From: Pristionchus mayeri
Taxonomy: Eukaryota > Nematoda > Chromadorea > Rhabditida > Neodiplogasteridae
DNA: 64,000 nt
Assembly: GCA_036245805.1 (NCBI GenBank)
Contig: BTRK01000004.1
Span: forward strand, 46,502,690 to 46,566,689
Direction of reading: 5' to 3'
The position numbers were made by a program, and so were the translations under genes. Positions 21,715-34,301 of this stretch are shown here, in pieces (position 1 is the stretch's first letter; each line of letters starts with the position of its first letter). Under the pieces are notes generated by a model, which saw nothing but the letters and a program-made list of their open reading frames with translations, ran no database searches and was not told where the DNA came from.

Positions 21715-23096
21715 TGAAAATTTATTTTTTATGTAGTGCAGATTCGGCCTCTACACCGAGTTAGCGAACAGTACTGATTTATTATACAATAGAAATTGCA
21801 CAGGAGGCTTGATTGTTTTTTGCGGGCAAATTGATGAAAATTCGGAAAATCCGTGGAACCTTCCGGTTCATGGGCACCGCACCAGAGTTCTAACTTCCGG
21901 TGTAGTGGAGAAAGAGTGTGTGGAATGAAGGTACGGTGATCCGAACTTCGTACTCAAAATTTAAAAAAAAAGATTTAAATCTTATCATCTGACTTCACCC
22001 TTACTTGTAAAACGCCGCGCACGCTCTGCACGCGTTCACTCCCAGTCGCGCATGGCGTATTGGCTCACAGCAGATGAGACATTCCATCTAGTAAAGTGCA
22101 GTATAAATACATGTGAGAAATTTAGCGGATAGAACGATGCCACGATGTCAACGAGGAAGAAAGAAATAGGAATCTGCATTAGAGATCGATAAACGATATC
22201 ACGGTCTCTTCATTTTACACACTCTCTCGCCATTCGATCTGTCGAGATAGTGTGGGAAATGAAGAGACGAAGGCCCGAACTACGAACTCTAATCTGCATG
22301 GAGTTGAAGCATTTGCAGCAAACATCGGAATAATATTATAGAGCAACAAATAACGGAAGAGAAAATAAATTCCCTTGTCCTTTCCGGTTATGAGGCACTT
22401 TTCCAGCACTCGTATATTTCTCTCGACTCTCTTGTATACCTGCCTCTACCTCGTTGTATCTCTTTCCCCTCGCCCCCCCCCCCCTTTCTGTCTCTCTATC
22501 TCTTCAAATACACTCAACGGGAGTGGGGATGAAAAAGGGCTAGAACGAGAGTGAGGAAGAAAAGCAAAGAAGGATAGAGATGACGAGATTATCTGACGCT
22601 CAAAATCACTCAGCTTGACAAACAGTAGTCGAGCAAGGATTGACCTCAATGAACTGCGAATTATTGACAGCTTGAAGGATAACCTCGCTACAGATCGGAT
22701 TTCTTCTTGAAAACGCAACTCTGATATCGAATGCAGATATTGTTTTTCGAGTGATAATTAGCTTGCAATCTTCAAGCATTTTCCTAATTTCATCCGGGTG
22801 TGAGCAAAGTAAGTATGGTTTCGCAAATATAATATGACTTAGTTTTCCCTCTCTCATGCCGACCAAACAGACGAGAGAGTACAGCATGTAGAGTACATGT
22901 CTAGCCCTAGAATCGATTAATGTCTGTCGGATTACCATTTAACGGCCATGACCTAGTGCGAGGAATCAACACGCTATTGATGGCATAGTATCCACAATTG
23001 GCAACGTCATATCACTCTTATCAGGTTGTTTGGAGCATTGATTGCCCCTCTATTTAGTGTCCCCTCCCCAATTCCGCGGCACTCTTTCCCATTGAA
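21715..23096. other. intergenic between divergent NHR and membrane-protein genes
   Basis: Holds small palindromic patches built on AGAGAGTGTG and GAAGAGAC words (21895-21960, 22180-22300), a TATAAATA at 22101-22108 on the plus strand, a C-run at 22477 and a 110-codon minus-strand frame at 22938-22606 with no recognised family. The first zinc-finger exon of the receptor would be expected here but no C-x2-C pair was found. Confidence 0.5.
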
Positions 23097-24748
23097 ATGG
23101 ACGACTCGCTGGAGAGCGTGGAGCCGGCAGCGGCTGCAAGCTCGGTACGAATTTCAATTTTCAACATGTTCATGTTTCAGCACATGCCATTTGAGACTCG
23201 GAAAATGATAACACGATTTCATACACTTTCTAACCACTTGAACGGTTTAGATAATCTGTAAAATGAGAAGCTCGTTGTATTGTTTCTCGAATTCTATTCC
23301 GCGCGATTTCCAAATCTTTACAGTTTCCAAGATTCTTGCGTGCATCTCACCCTTTCAGTTACTCATCTTGCAAAATTCACAAAAACAATCGTGCTGTTCA
23401 CCTAGTTTTTCTTTCTGTATTCCATCAAAACGATGAACACGTAAAATCCTGAAAAATTTTGGATAATGACTGTTGTTCAGCCCGCTACACTCCCCTCCTC
23501 GAGCAAGACCGAACCCAGCGACAAGTAGAATTGTTAACAATACAAAAATGCCCAAAATACTCTCCAAAAATAAGCAAAAATAGTGACCAGAATCAGTGGG
23601 ATCGTATCAAATCGCATATTTTTGTTCAGCCCGCTACTCCACTCGTCGAGCAAGAGCGCAACCAGCGAACTGTCGCCTTCTCAGCAGAGGAACCAGAAAC
23701 TGTTACTGTGGAGAGAACGAAAACGTGTGATTTTTCCCGCTAATATGTTTTTTTTGAATTAGGCATTTGTATGATATTAAGAAAAGCAAATTACGAACTC
23801 TATTCTAGAGCATATTACAGTGGAGAGAACAAAAAGGTAATTCATCAAATATAAATAAAATCATAATGAATTTGCTCACTTCAACAACAATTCTTCCTTA
23901 TCATTGATCTATACTCTACCATGCTCTACATTTCGAAAACAAATTCAGGAGGACCGCCACTTCGTTCTCCGCTGAGGCAAGAAAGTGGTGGGCACATCGT
24001 GAGTTTTATTTATGATTATTTGCCTGATACTAATTATAAATTTTCTTTGTTGTCACTAATGATTTGAATCACATATAATTAGGTTTAATTATGTGTGTGA
24101 AACGAATGGAAATGATGATGCGTGGACCTAATTATGTCACTCAAAGTACTATTTCCAGCTCCGCCACAGCTGTGGATCGCCTGCGCGGTTATTGTTGTGC
24201 TCCTACTGATTTCTGTCATCGTAATAATTGGTGAGCAAGTAGTGATGTCAAAAAACAATTGCAAGTTTGAATGACGACTTTTAAATGCCGGATTGAAGCA
24301 GTACCCATCATTCTAGAATAAAACGAGTTACCAGTGTTCACTATAAAATAGGAGAGAAGTGATCGAAATGACGAATCAACTAAATATACACGGTTCTGGT
24401 AGAGAACGATTGATTGTAATCTTCCATTTGATTGTATTTTGTGATAGCACAACACATATGTTTCATGTTGTGCAACTTAAAAATTCCAGTGATGCACAGC
24501 AACTACGAAAATCAGCTTGAGCTAACGGCTAAGTATCGATTATTGGCGGTCAGTACTCTGATTTGAGTTACACTTGCACAATGACCATTCTTTCGGATGC
24601 CTACTTTATTGACTACTAATAATATCGGAAAATACGTGCTCAAGTGTGTCCAATAGCAGCAATAGGGTACTTTAATAAATTGTGGAGGTATATATTTTAA
24701 AAAATATGTTACTCTATTTTTCAGATGCGGCGGAGAAGGGAGTACTGA
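23097..24748 (+). CDS. small single-span membrane protein, eight exons
   Basis: Exons 23097-23144 (MDDSLESVEPAAAASS), 23481-23524, 23630-23724, 23821-23836 (a 16-base exon), 23949-23998, 24159-24230, 24490-24548 and 24725-24748 join in consistent phase with GT-AG junctions and end in MRRRREY. The product is about 135 residues. A Ser/Pro-rich N-terminal half is followed by a positively charged stretch, one membrane span (LWIACAVIVVLLLISVIVII) and a short basic tail. There is no signal peptide, so topology is uncertain. No family is recognised. Exons 2 and 3 are near-duplicates read in different frames, and exon 4 resembles the end of exon 3. Micro-exon use needs transcript support. Confidence 0.6.
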
Positions 24749-24811
24749 AAAGATACATATATCCGGAATAGTTACTTTTGAATTATTTCTTCCTTTCATT
24801 TTTATATATAG

Positions 24812-27790
24812 CACGAGTATCACGAGTCAGTGGAGGTGGCCGGGCACAATTTGCAAAAAGTTTGCATGTTTTGGTCCTTATATATGGTAAATGAATATGC
24901 TAGAGAAAAGATTTCGAAAAATATAGGTCATTGGTCCCAGAGCCTGCTTTTAGGAAATTTCCGGCATTGCACCTGGTTATGCTGTATTTCAGCTCACAGA
25001 TGAGCTAGAGACGTGTTTTTTGACTCAAAATTTTTGGAAAATTATTTCCAACAACTTTTATGTTCAGACCTAAGTCGCGTAATCTACATTTAAAAATATA
25101 TGACCCATTATTTAGTTTTTGGACAATAAATAAAATAGTGGAGCTTCAGCGAGATAGACGTTTACGGATTTTTATTTCATAATATCGAATGTTGAGCATC
25201 TATACATAAATAAATACAACTACCAAGAGTTTTGAGCAAAGCACCAAAGGCGAAAAATGGCTCTGAATTTAGTTGAAATGCGATTTCTGAGAAACTTCAA
25301 TTTTGATGTTGTCGCGCATAGCTCTTTAGCGAGACACCCGTTTTCTAAATTTTATATCATATAATACAAGTATGTACCTCCATACATAAACTAACAATAC
25401 TAACGTGAGTTTTGAGGCACGCACCAAAGGCGAAATTTGGCTCTGAATTTCGATAAATTGCGATTTTTGTGAAATTTAAATCAGTGGTGCTGTGTTGGCG
25501 CGCATAGCTCTTTAGCTAGGTACGTGTTTACTAAGTTTTATCTTACATAATAAAAATATGTACCAATATAAAAATATGTATAATATGTAAAATATGTAAA
25601 ATATGTAATATACATCAACCAATAATACTAACGTGAGTTTTGATGTACGCACCAAATGCGAAATTTGGCACTGAATTTCGAAAAAAATCGATTTTTGTGA
25701 AATTTAATTTTGTTCTGATGTGTTGGCGCGCATAGCTCTTTAGCGAGGCACATGTTTACTAAATTTTATATCATGTAATAAAAGTATGGACCTTCATGCA
25801 CGAACCAATAACACTACCAAAAAATTTGAGCCACGCACCAAATGAGAAATTTGGCTCTGAAGATAGATAAAATGTATTTTGTTCTACAATTTCAAATCTT
25901 GATGTTGTTTTGTCGCTTATGGCTCGATATGAAGGCATATGTTTACTAAATTTTATATCATAATATACAAGTGCGGTTATATTATTTACATGAATAATGG
26001 ACGATAATATAAAAGGTGAAAATCAGTCGAATTCAGTTGCTTCATTCAGAATTGGAGTTCTGTAGATCAGATCATCCGCCTTGTCGAGGAATTTATTGTT
26101 TTTATAAGAATCGAGCAAGAGCCGGCACAGCAAAAAATGTCGATTATCTATATCTTGGTACTTTGGGTAATTAAATATGCTGAAAACGAAGAGCGCACTT
26201 ATTTTGCACAGAGAGCCTTTGTTGGCTCCAGACATCGGCTCGTCGAAACCAGATTTTCATGTATCGCCACTCTGGAACGCGATAAAATTACGCGAGGAAG
26301 GTTCCCGGGGTAGAATTTCATGCTGATTACGCCTATCTACTTCATTTTTCAAAATATTTTTTAAATCGACTTGTCTCTAAGAACAAAGCGTGCTTAGCGA
26401 AATACGTGGTTGGATTCACCGTGACGACAGGATTCAGAATCTCTGTTCGTTCCTCTGTTCGTCCAATGTTCGTCCAATTTTGTGCCAGGGAAGCGAAAAT
26501 TGAAAAAATAGAGAAGGAATTCTGGGGAAAACGGCACTTCTTCTCATCTCTCCCTCCCCACCCTCCCCTCTAGCAGTTTACGACCCCGTTCCCATCTCTC
26601 GTGTACCTCTTTTCTCGCCCTTCTCTCGTCGTTTTCATATGAATTCGTTCAATAAAAGCTTCCAATTTTCGGTTTCCTGGCACCAAATTGGACGAGCATA
26701 GTGATTCTGAATCATGTCGTCACGGCGAATTAAACCATGCAAGCTAAGCACGGATGATCCGATCTACAGAACTTCAATTCTGAATGAAGCAACTGAATTC
26801 GACTGATTTTCTCCTTTTATATTATCGTCCATTATTCATGTAAATAATATAACCGCACTTGCATCTTATGATATAAAATTTAGTAAACATATGCCATAAG
26901 CGACAAAACAACATCACGATTTGAAATTGCAGAACAAAATACATTTTATCTATCTTCAGAGCCAAATTTCTCATTTGGTGCATGGCTCAATTATTTTGGT
27001 AGTGTTATTGTTTCGTGTATGAAGGTCCATACTTTTATTACATGATATAAAATTTAGAAAACGGGTGTCTCGCTAAAGAGCTATGCGCGCCAACACATCA
27101 GAACAAAATTAAATTCCACAAAAATCGCTCGCATTTTATCGAAATTCAGAGCCAAATTTCGCCTTTGGTGCGTGCCTCAAAACTCACGTTAGTATTGTTA
27201 GTTTATGTATGGAGGTACATACTTGTATTATATGATATAAAATTTAGAAAACGGGTGTCTCGCTAAAGAGCTATGCGCGACAACATCAAAATTGAAGTTT
27301 CTCAGAAATCGCATTTCAACTAAATTCAGAGCCATTGTTCGCCTTTGGTGCTTTGCTCAAAACTCTTGGTAGTTGTATTTATTTATGTATAGATGCTTAA
27401 CATTCGATATTATGAAATAAAAATCCGTAAACGTCTATCTCGCTGAAGCTCCACTATTTTATTTATTGTCCAAAAACTAAATAATGGGTCATATATTTTT
27501 AAATGTAGATTACGCGACTTAGGTCTGAACATAAAAGTTGTTGGAAATAACTTTCCAAACTTGTTGAGCCAAAAACCACGTCTCTAGCTCATCTGTGAGC
27601 TGAAATACAGCATAACCAGGTGCAAAGCCGGAAATTTCCTAAAAGCAGGCTCTGGGACCAATGACCTATATTTTTCGAAATCTTTTCTCTAGCTTATTCA
27701 TTTACCATATATAAGGACCAAAACATGCAAACTTTTTGCAAATTGTGCCCGGCGAGGTCTGTTTTCATCCACTGACTCGTGATACACGTG
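24812..27790. mobile_element. 3-kb fold-back element with internal ~220-bp repeats
   Basis: The left end CACGAGTATCACGAGTCAGT and the complementary right end (to 27790) are flanked by ATAG (24808-24811, 27791-27794). Arms of about 1.3 kb pair throughout. Each arm contains three to four direct repeats of about 220 bp built on GCGCATAGCTCTTTAGCGAG, ACTAAATTTTATATCAT and CGCACCAAAGGCGAAATTTG. The left arm has about 310 extra bases (26079-26387). The central loop (about 26470-26700) is CT-rich. No transposase is seen. It lies between the membrane-protein gene and the MATH-BTB gene. Confidence 0.85.
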
Positions 27791-28554
27791 ATAGATTAAA
27801 TCTCCATATTATAATGTTCTGTATTTTGATTATCGTGCGTTATCCATAAAAAGTTCAACTAAACTTTATTCAAAACAATCAAGATAATAGAGATGTAAGA
27901 GAATAGTGAAGACACGTAAATTCGAAGCATTCGGATGAGTTTTTATGGTTAAAATTCGAGAATTCTGTCGCAGATCAAACCGCGAAGTCGATCGGAGAAG
28001 GACTCGAACTCAGGAGTATCCTGAATTACTAACTGTGGACTCGAAAGAACCACATGTATCTATATTTGGTGTCATTCTCCGCATACAAACCGCGCATATA
28101 CTCATGCAATGATATTGGTGAAATTACCTTGACAGCTTTGATTTGCGGCAAATCTGTAAACGATTGGACACAGTGGTCCTGAAATGAGACGTGCCGTTAA
28201 AGCAAAGACATATCTCTAACAAAAATACAATCGTATGATGAATAATATTCAATCTTATACGTGAAACTTTTTTCTACTTACCATAAGGTATTGCAGGTTG
28301 TACAGTTCAGCAAGTTTGAGCTTCGCAACGGTCGTGAATGTCTTAGTCCCGATGAGATATGAAGTAATGCGATCCAGAACCGACTGCAACATTGAAATTG
28401 TGAGGGGAAAATATCGTTATGGACGATGTTTTCATTTGGACTTCAATCAACTAACCTGCACTTTAAAAAAAACAAAAACTGCACGAGTATATGATGAAAA
28501 TTTGTAGCACAATGCAATATTAGCGGCTAAATGTCAAGGCACTGTGACATAATA

Positions 28555-29570
28555 TGAGACCGTTTGCGATATATTCAACAAGACCTTGGAACAGCTCAAA
28601 ACCTCAAACTCACGAAAACATGGTTTCTGGGGTAGTTTTCGATGCTGAACACAATGATCACCATCATTTTGCACATAATTCGTTCATTGGTGTCCGGTGT
28701 GGTGCCTTGTCAGTTCAGGCCAAAACTGGTTTTTTGTATGTGCCTCACCTCGGTCACACCTGTACCTCGGTCAGATTAGATGCTGGAAGCACGAAATTTC
28801 GCGTACGTAAGCAGAATTTCAAGGAGAGCCATGCATTTTATTGCCTTGAATGTTTTTAGTTTTCGAGATAATTCGACTTTTTGACTCGATAACTTGCGAG
28901 GGGAGACCCTAACCATTAGAACCGCCTTTTAATGCTGACTCGATTGATATATGTATGTATAGTGATCGGAGGCCGACATAGCCTTCGTTTGCTCGATTTA
29001 GTGAGATTTCACTGCATTTCACAGTGCAAAGTGAGGAATGGGAGGGTCAAAAATGACGAGAAATGATTCTCCCTTTCATTTTCCTCCCTCCCATTCCTCA
29101 CTTTGCACGGTGAAATGCAGTGAAATCTCACTAAATCGAGCAAACGAAGGCTATGTCGACCTCCGATCATCATACATGCATATACCAATCGAATGAGCAT
29201 GAAAAGGAGGTTCTAATGGTTAGGGTCTCCCCTCGCACAAGTTATCGAGTCAGCAATTCGAATTATCTCGAAAACTAAAAACATTCAAGACTAATGATAC
29301 ACATGGCTCTCTTCGCTTTGAAATTCTGCTCACGTACGCGAAATTTCGTGTTTCCAGCATCTAATCTGACCGAGATACACACAAAAAACCAGTTTTGGCC
29401 GGAAGTGACAAGGCACTACACCGGACCCCAATGAATGAATTATGCAAAATGATGGTGACCATTGTGTTCAGCACCGAAAACTACCCCAGAAACCATGTTT
29501 TCGTGTGTTTGAGGTTTTGAGCTGTTCCGAGGTCTAGTTATGAGTTGTTGAATCTATCGCAAACGGTCTC
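28555..29570. mobile_element. 1-kb fold-back element in BTB intron
   Basis: GAGACCGTTTGCGATA at 28555 is complemented by TATCGCAAACGGTCTC ending at 29570. Arms of about 480 bp pair through CATGGTTTCTGGGGTAGTTT, TCATTTTGCATAATTC-like and GAAATTTCG(C/T)GT segments to a loop of about 40-60 bp near 29.06 kb. An AT lies at each border. It is inserted about 30 bases upstream (minus strand) of the 71-base BTB exon at 28526. A plus-strand open frame in the left arm is not supported as a gene. Confidence 0.85.
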
Positions 29571-30330
29571 ATGTGTATACTTACCTTTGATTTCGAAGTT
29601 CAAGGGATAGATCGCATTCAATAAATCGATGAATTCCTAAAAAAAACAAACGGATGCATCTGTCATTTTTGATCTTTAACCTCATATACGACGTCTTTTA
29701 GAGGAATGGTATCATCATTTCTCTCTTTGAACTTTCCGAAAAATGTTGCAGCGAAAACGGGAGAGTGAAGTGCCAGGATCTGAAATCAAGATTAAATTTA
29801 TGAGATCTTGTAAACCTTAAACTCATTTAAATGTGTAGTTAAATTATGTACTTACAGTCTGGCCCCGAAGACCCCACTTTTCCCACATATCCTTCGTAGT
29901 TACCCTACTGCAGGTACTTTTGACGTATATCAATCTATTAAACTCACATCTTTCGATACGTTGACGGGGCGATCGCCAATCATCACGATAACGTTGCTCA
30001 TCCCGTTAGTAGGTTTTAGTGAAATCGAATGCAAGTCTTGTTCTGGAAATCTGGCTCAATCAAAGCTCAATAAATTCGGTATTTTATGAGGCGGCAAAAG
30101 TTCCGAAAATAATAGTGCGATGATTGATTGATTTAGATTCAACAATTTACGTTCGTGAATGGAAAACAATTCTTACTGAATTTGTCTGCACTTTTTTTCG
30201 CAAACACGACACTCCAGTGTGATCTTGTCGCCATTTACGTAGCCCTGAAGAAATGTGTAATTGTCAATGCATAAAATTACTCCAAAATATAACAGACATT
30301 ACCTGTTGAACATCCATCGAAAGTAATGTA

Positions 30331-31574
30331 TTGGGGTGTCCGGAAAGTTCGTATAATTTTTTGTTTTTATTTTTTATTCAATGTTTTACAATTCTCAGTG
30401 ACCAATGAATGCCCCCTTCTTTCTCACTACCTCCCTCCAGCGATTGGGCAGGGTCTCGATTCCTCTCTTCCAGAATGCGGGTTTCTTCGAGACCGCTAAG
30501 TTCACGAAAGCCCTCACAACTTCATCTCGATTCTTGAACTTCTTTCCTTTGCAGAAGTCAGAGAGAGAGCGGAAGCAGTGGTAGTCGCATGGGGAGAGAT
30601 CCGGGGAATACGGTGGATGGGGAATCCTCTCGATCTTCAGCTCGTCCATTTTCTTCTGGGTCATCTTCGCTCGATGTGGGCGAGCATTGTCCATCAGAAG
30701 AAGAATTTTGCCCTGGTTCAGGAGTCTGGGAGGGACTCTGATCGCGACATCTTCCATTTGTTCAGAGAAGAGGTCGGCATTGATGCTTGTGCCAGGGGCG
30801 AGGATCTCCCAGTAGTTGGGACCGAGCACTGAGAAAAAGAAGCAGAGGAGTTCCTTCTTTCCGTGCTCTTCCTTCTTCGGGACGGGCGTGGGCTTCTCAT
30901 CTGCATCCACCCATTGCAGTCTCCTCACAGGGTTATCGTACGTGATCCACTTCTCATCTATAGCGGTGATGGAATTGACCCATCGAAGATTGGATCTACG
31001 ATGGAGTAATTAACGACAGACTTGAACACGATTTTTCAGCTGTTCGGGGGAGAGGTCATGGGGAATCACTTGTGGGAGTTTCGGCTTCTTACCAGATCGA
31101 TGGAGGATATCGGACACCGTTGATCTGGGAGTACCATTATCCTTCTTCAACTCACGCACACTGACCATGGTCTTGCGCTTCAGTGTGCGGAGAACGAGAG
31201 GCTGATCGAGGGAGGGAGGGCGTCCAGAGCGGGGTTGATCATCGAGAGACCAAACTCCCCTTTCTTGAAGCGGGAGAACCACTTATAGCAGAAGGGTATG
31301 GAGGGGGCGTCAGCTCCTTCCGACTGGGCCAGGGCAGAGTGGGCCTCCTTCACGGATCGGCCAAGACGGTAGTAATGAAGTAAAACTGCTCGGAGGTAGA
31401 GATGGGAGTCCATCACAAGAATCAATGTAGGAACTAGGAGACTGATTAAATCCTCTCTCTACTCAACGTCAGAATGATGCAATACATTGTTGACAAATAG
31501 ATTGCGCAATCACTGCATTTGATCGCGAACTGACTTTTTTCCGAAGCATTATACGAACTTTCCGGACACCCCAA
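30331..31574 (-). mobile_element. mariner copy 2, full length, inside MATH exon 3
   Basis: A 1244-bp element with both terminal repeats (GGGGTGTCCGGAAAGTTCGT and complement) and TA duplications at 30329-30330 and 31575-31576. The transposase on the minus strand has an intact catalytic core (ATDEKW-type with the sequence AIDEKW; LMDNARPH; SPCDYHCF). It carries a TAA at the position of residue E in CRELLHR (31009-31011 region) and a two-base insertion near 31245 that shifts the frame in the DDQPRSGRP linker. It splits the coding sequence of the MATH-BTB gene. Confidence 0.95.
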
Positions 31575-32261
31575 TATTTAGCAATTCCTCTGGAAGTCGA
31601 ATCAGTATCGAAGAAATATTTAATCTATCAAAATGTATTAGCGATCACTAGGCATTCGCCAATGTATGATACTCACTTCTTCTGTTTTCAAGTCTACATC
31701 ATTTTTAGCAGAACAAATTTTGCTGAAAAGTCCACTCTCCAATCTATATCTTCAGTCTCCCAATTATAATACAATACAAAAACACTGCGAGATGATCAAC
31801 ATTGCCAGTTCGACGGCTGTTTTCTTTCTTAACGGAGAACCTCCTGGGAATAACGAAACGTCATACTCGATCAACCATGTAACCCAAATTTTTGAGCTTG
31901 TTTTTTGACTCTGGCATCTTACCTCGCATGAACACTCGATCGAGCAGGATTGAACTAAAGTGCGCTATGGAGAGTATACATCTACTAATATAATAAGAGA
32001 CACCACATCAAGATTGAACGCTCCCCAAGACCACTCACCCTGTACAATGCGCCATGGAAACCCGTGTGGTACTAAGCAACCATCCCTAATTATAGTGTTG
32101 ATCCTCTTCATTCTGTACTTCATGCATCAACCTTGTGGGTTACGATAAATATTTACGTACCAAGGTATTTTATGGGCGATGAGAGCAGGTGAGTTCCGGT
32201 AAATGTCGGTCAACTTGCTCACTTCGTCCACTTCAAAGGGAACTGTAAACGACGCAGACAT

Positions 32262-32716
32262 CTGAATGGTGCATAGTTCTTTTCATGCAATATTTATGTG
32301 TAGGAGACCATGAAAATACAAAAAAAGACAATACTGAGATGGTGAGATGCTTTTTGCGGAGGCGCTAGTTTGGTTGTCGTTCTCTGGGAATAGTACACTG
32401 TTACGCGTCTATGTGACTAAAATGGCGCGAAAATTTTGGCACTACATTTTCGAAAAAATGCGCGCCAATTTCAAGTTATCATAAGAACGTGGAAACAAAT
32501 TTGCTGAATAGTTCCTATTGTGAATGAAAGAACTCGGAATTACCCAGTTATTATTTTCTGAAATCTTACTGAACAGTATAGGTTATGTGCATTAAAGAGG
32601 TTTGAAAGATTCTCGGGTTGGGGAGGGTATGAGAGCTTGAAGGAAGTGAGGGAATTTCCAAGCGTTCGATCGATGATTATGGTGATTTTTTCGTTTATTC
32701 TTCGTTAAAATATGTA
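32262..32716. other. upstream region of MATH-BTB gene
   Basis: AT-rich sequence directly upstream (minus strand) of the MATH-BTB ATG, with an acceptor-like CCATTCAG just before it, so a 5' exon may exist here. No coding frame or repeat recognised. Confidence 0.45.
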
Positions 32717-33943
32717 TTAGTTTGGCAAGAAAGTTTTGTCGCATTTTTCTCGACAAGTTCAGAGCCCTCGTGTTTGATTCCTTGTTAATGCCAGGAGTCC
32801 TGCTTTTTGTGCAATATAGTCACATGTTCATATATTTTTAGCATATGTTTGGCATTATCCTACGCGCTCGTTCAATCGAGAAAGATGCATTAGTTTGCAC
32901 AATGTAGGGAATACATTCGATACTCAAATGTGTTCACTCTCTTATCTGGTCCAACTGCATCTGATTCTAAACACAGCCTCATCTAGGTCATTCCTGCTCT
33001 CTATTTATGTACGAAATTGGCTCAACGATTTCTGCATTTGTGTGTGTTATGTGATTGAAATTGGAAGGACACATGAAGATCCCAATCCAAATTCGCCATC
33101 GTTGCAAAGCAGAAGCTGCCCTGAATCTCACTATGCGGGATTTTTGAAACACCATTAGGAGTGTCCACCCCAATATAAATAGGGGGACTCACTCAATCAA
33201 GTTTTCACAAAAATGATGAAATTTAAAAAGCTTTGATTTTACGAATTTTTGCTCGCGGTGAAAATTAGTGTATCTGCGAATTTTTCAATTGTTGCAACTC
33301 TTTCGACTCACGGGATAATGAAATTTCTGGAGTGGGTGGATGAAGGACTTCATAGAATTTTGAGCACAATTTGCAGCCAGTTGGTGCGGATTGTAAGGAA
33401 TGAGGCAACTCTAAACACGATTTTCGGCGATTAAAATTGTAGGTCTCACTTACGCGTAGTTTTCTTATGCGTAATTGCTCCAAACCTCTCTCCAAAATAC
33501 GGTTAGTAGTGCCTCGGCATACGTTATTCAAATACTCGCTATGAATTGTTTTCCCTTCAAAAGACACGAATGGGGTGATATTTCCTTTATTCCATAGCAC
33601 TCAACAATCGGAACATCGTTTGGTTTAGCCTGTAGTTGATTATTCCTCTATTATACTCATAGAGTTCCCACATCTGTATGCTATTCAACTAACACTCGTG
33701 TTCAGCTATACACGCCTCTTCAGAAGAAATGTGATATAATTGTCTAATGGTGTCGACATGGATTACTATGACCTTGTGAAACCATTACTCCTGTCCAACT
33801 GGTAGTGATGCTTCTCCAACTCTGCCTAATTATAGTCTGAGTACAACATATATAACGCTGATAATAACTAATGATTGCTAGAATGGATTTTTACTAATTT
33901 GTTTAAATGTCGAAAATGCGACAGAACTTTCTTGCCAGCCTGA
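32717..33943. mobile_element. mariner-type element II, non-coding (1.23 kb)
   Basis: Ends TTAGTTTGGCAAGAAAGTTT and the complement of ATCAGGCTGGCAAGAAAGTT are flanked by TA (32715-32716, 33944-33945). The size fits mariner, but no transposase motif is readable inside. The left border of the large duplicated block (32910) falls within it, so its second copy (40961-41994) lacks the first 193 bp. Confidence 0.75.
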
Positions 33944-34301
33944 TAGTATTGATTCTAACTGAAACGACAGAAGGAATGTCCGCCCAAGAAAAACAAATGA
34001 ATCATATGGCATAGGATTTATAACTGTTAGAAAAAAAGAAATAAATACTCTACAATGATCTCCGCAACAATAGTTTTCTTAATATTTATAATCGAGAATA
34101 TGTTACTTGAAGGTGACTATAAATATTCTGTCGATAGTGAGCTGGATATTTTTCAAACATCCTTTGTGAAGTAATCAATATATTAGGTTTTTGCGAAAGT
34201 CTTGTCGCGTGCGTAACTACACCGATTTCGTTTCTCTAGAATTCAAGTTGCCTGACCTCATAATATATGTTAGGTGTATACATGCGCATCATGGCTATGT
34301 A

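Larger units (their letters stand above)
27949..32261 (-). pseudogene. MATH-BTB gene, MATH part disrupted
   Basis: MATH-BTB proteins are usually Cullin-3 substrate adaptors. Exon 1 (32261-32161) begins MSASFTVPFEVDEVSKLTDI and ends at AHKIPW. Exon 2 (31843-31677) carries RRTGNVDHLAVFLYC then, after a frame change, WETEDIDWRVDFSAKF and a second frame change. Exon 3 (31624-30303) carries a mariner at 30331-31574. Exon 4 (30244-30177) reads GYVNGDKITLECRV, the MATH end. The BTB part is intact and in phase: 30048-29948 (MSNVIVMIGDRPVNVSKD), 29779-29681 (ILALHSPVFAATFFGKFKER), 29636-29585 (EFIDLLNAIYPLNFEIK), 28526-28456, 28383-28282 (KLKLAELYNLQYLM), 28178-28128 and 28020-27949 (ending CDRILEF). 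Two small indels plus the insertion make full-length product unlikely; a BTB-only product is possible. Confidence 0.75.

Noticed and set aside
22606..22938. 110-codon minus-strand frame upstream of the receptor
   Set aside because: It contains cysteines but not the spacing of a nuclear-receptor zinc finger, and no splice path to exon 21713 keeps phase; left as unassigned.
28554..28859. 101-codon open frame on the plus strand
   Set aside because: It lies entirely in the arm of a fold-back element in the BTB intron; the mirrored arm has a different set of stops.
33265..33600. 111-codon minus-strand frame, repeated at 41316-41651
   Set aside because: It is inside a non-coding mariner-type element; the repetition is explained by the large duplication, and no transposase motif is present.
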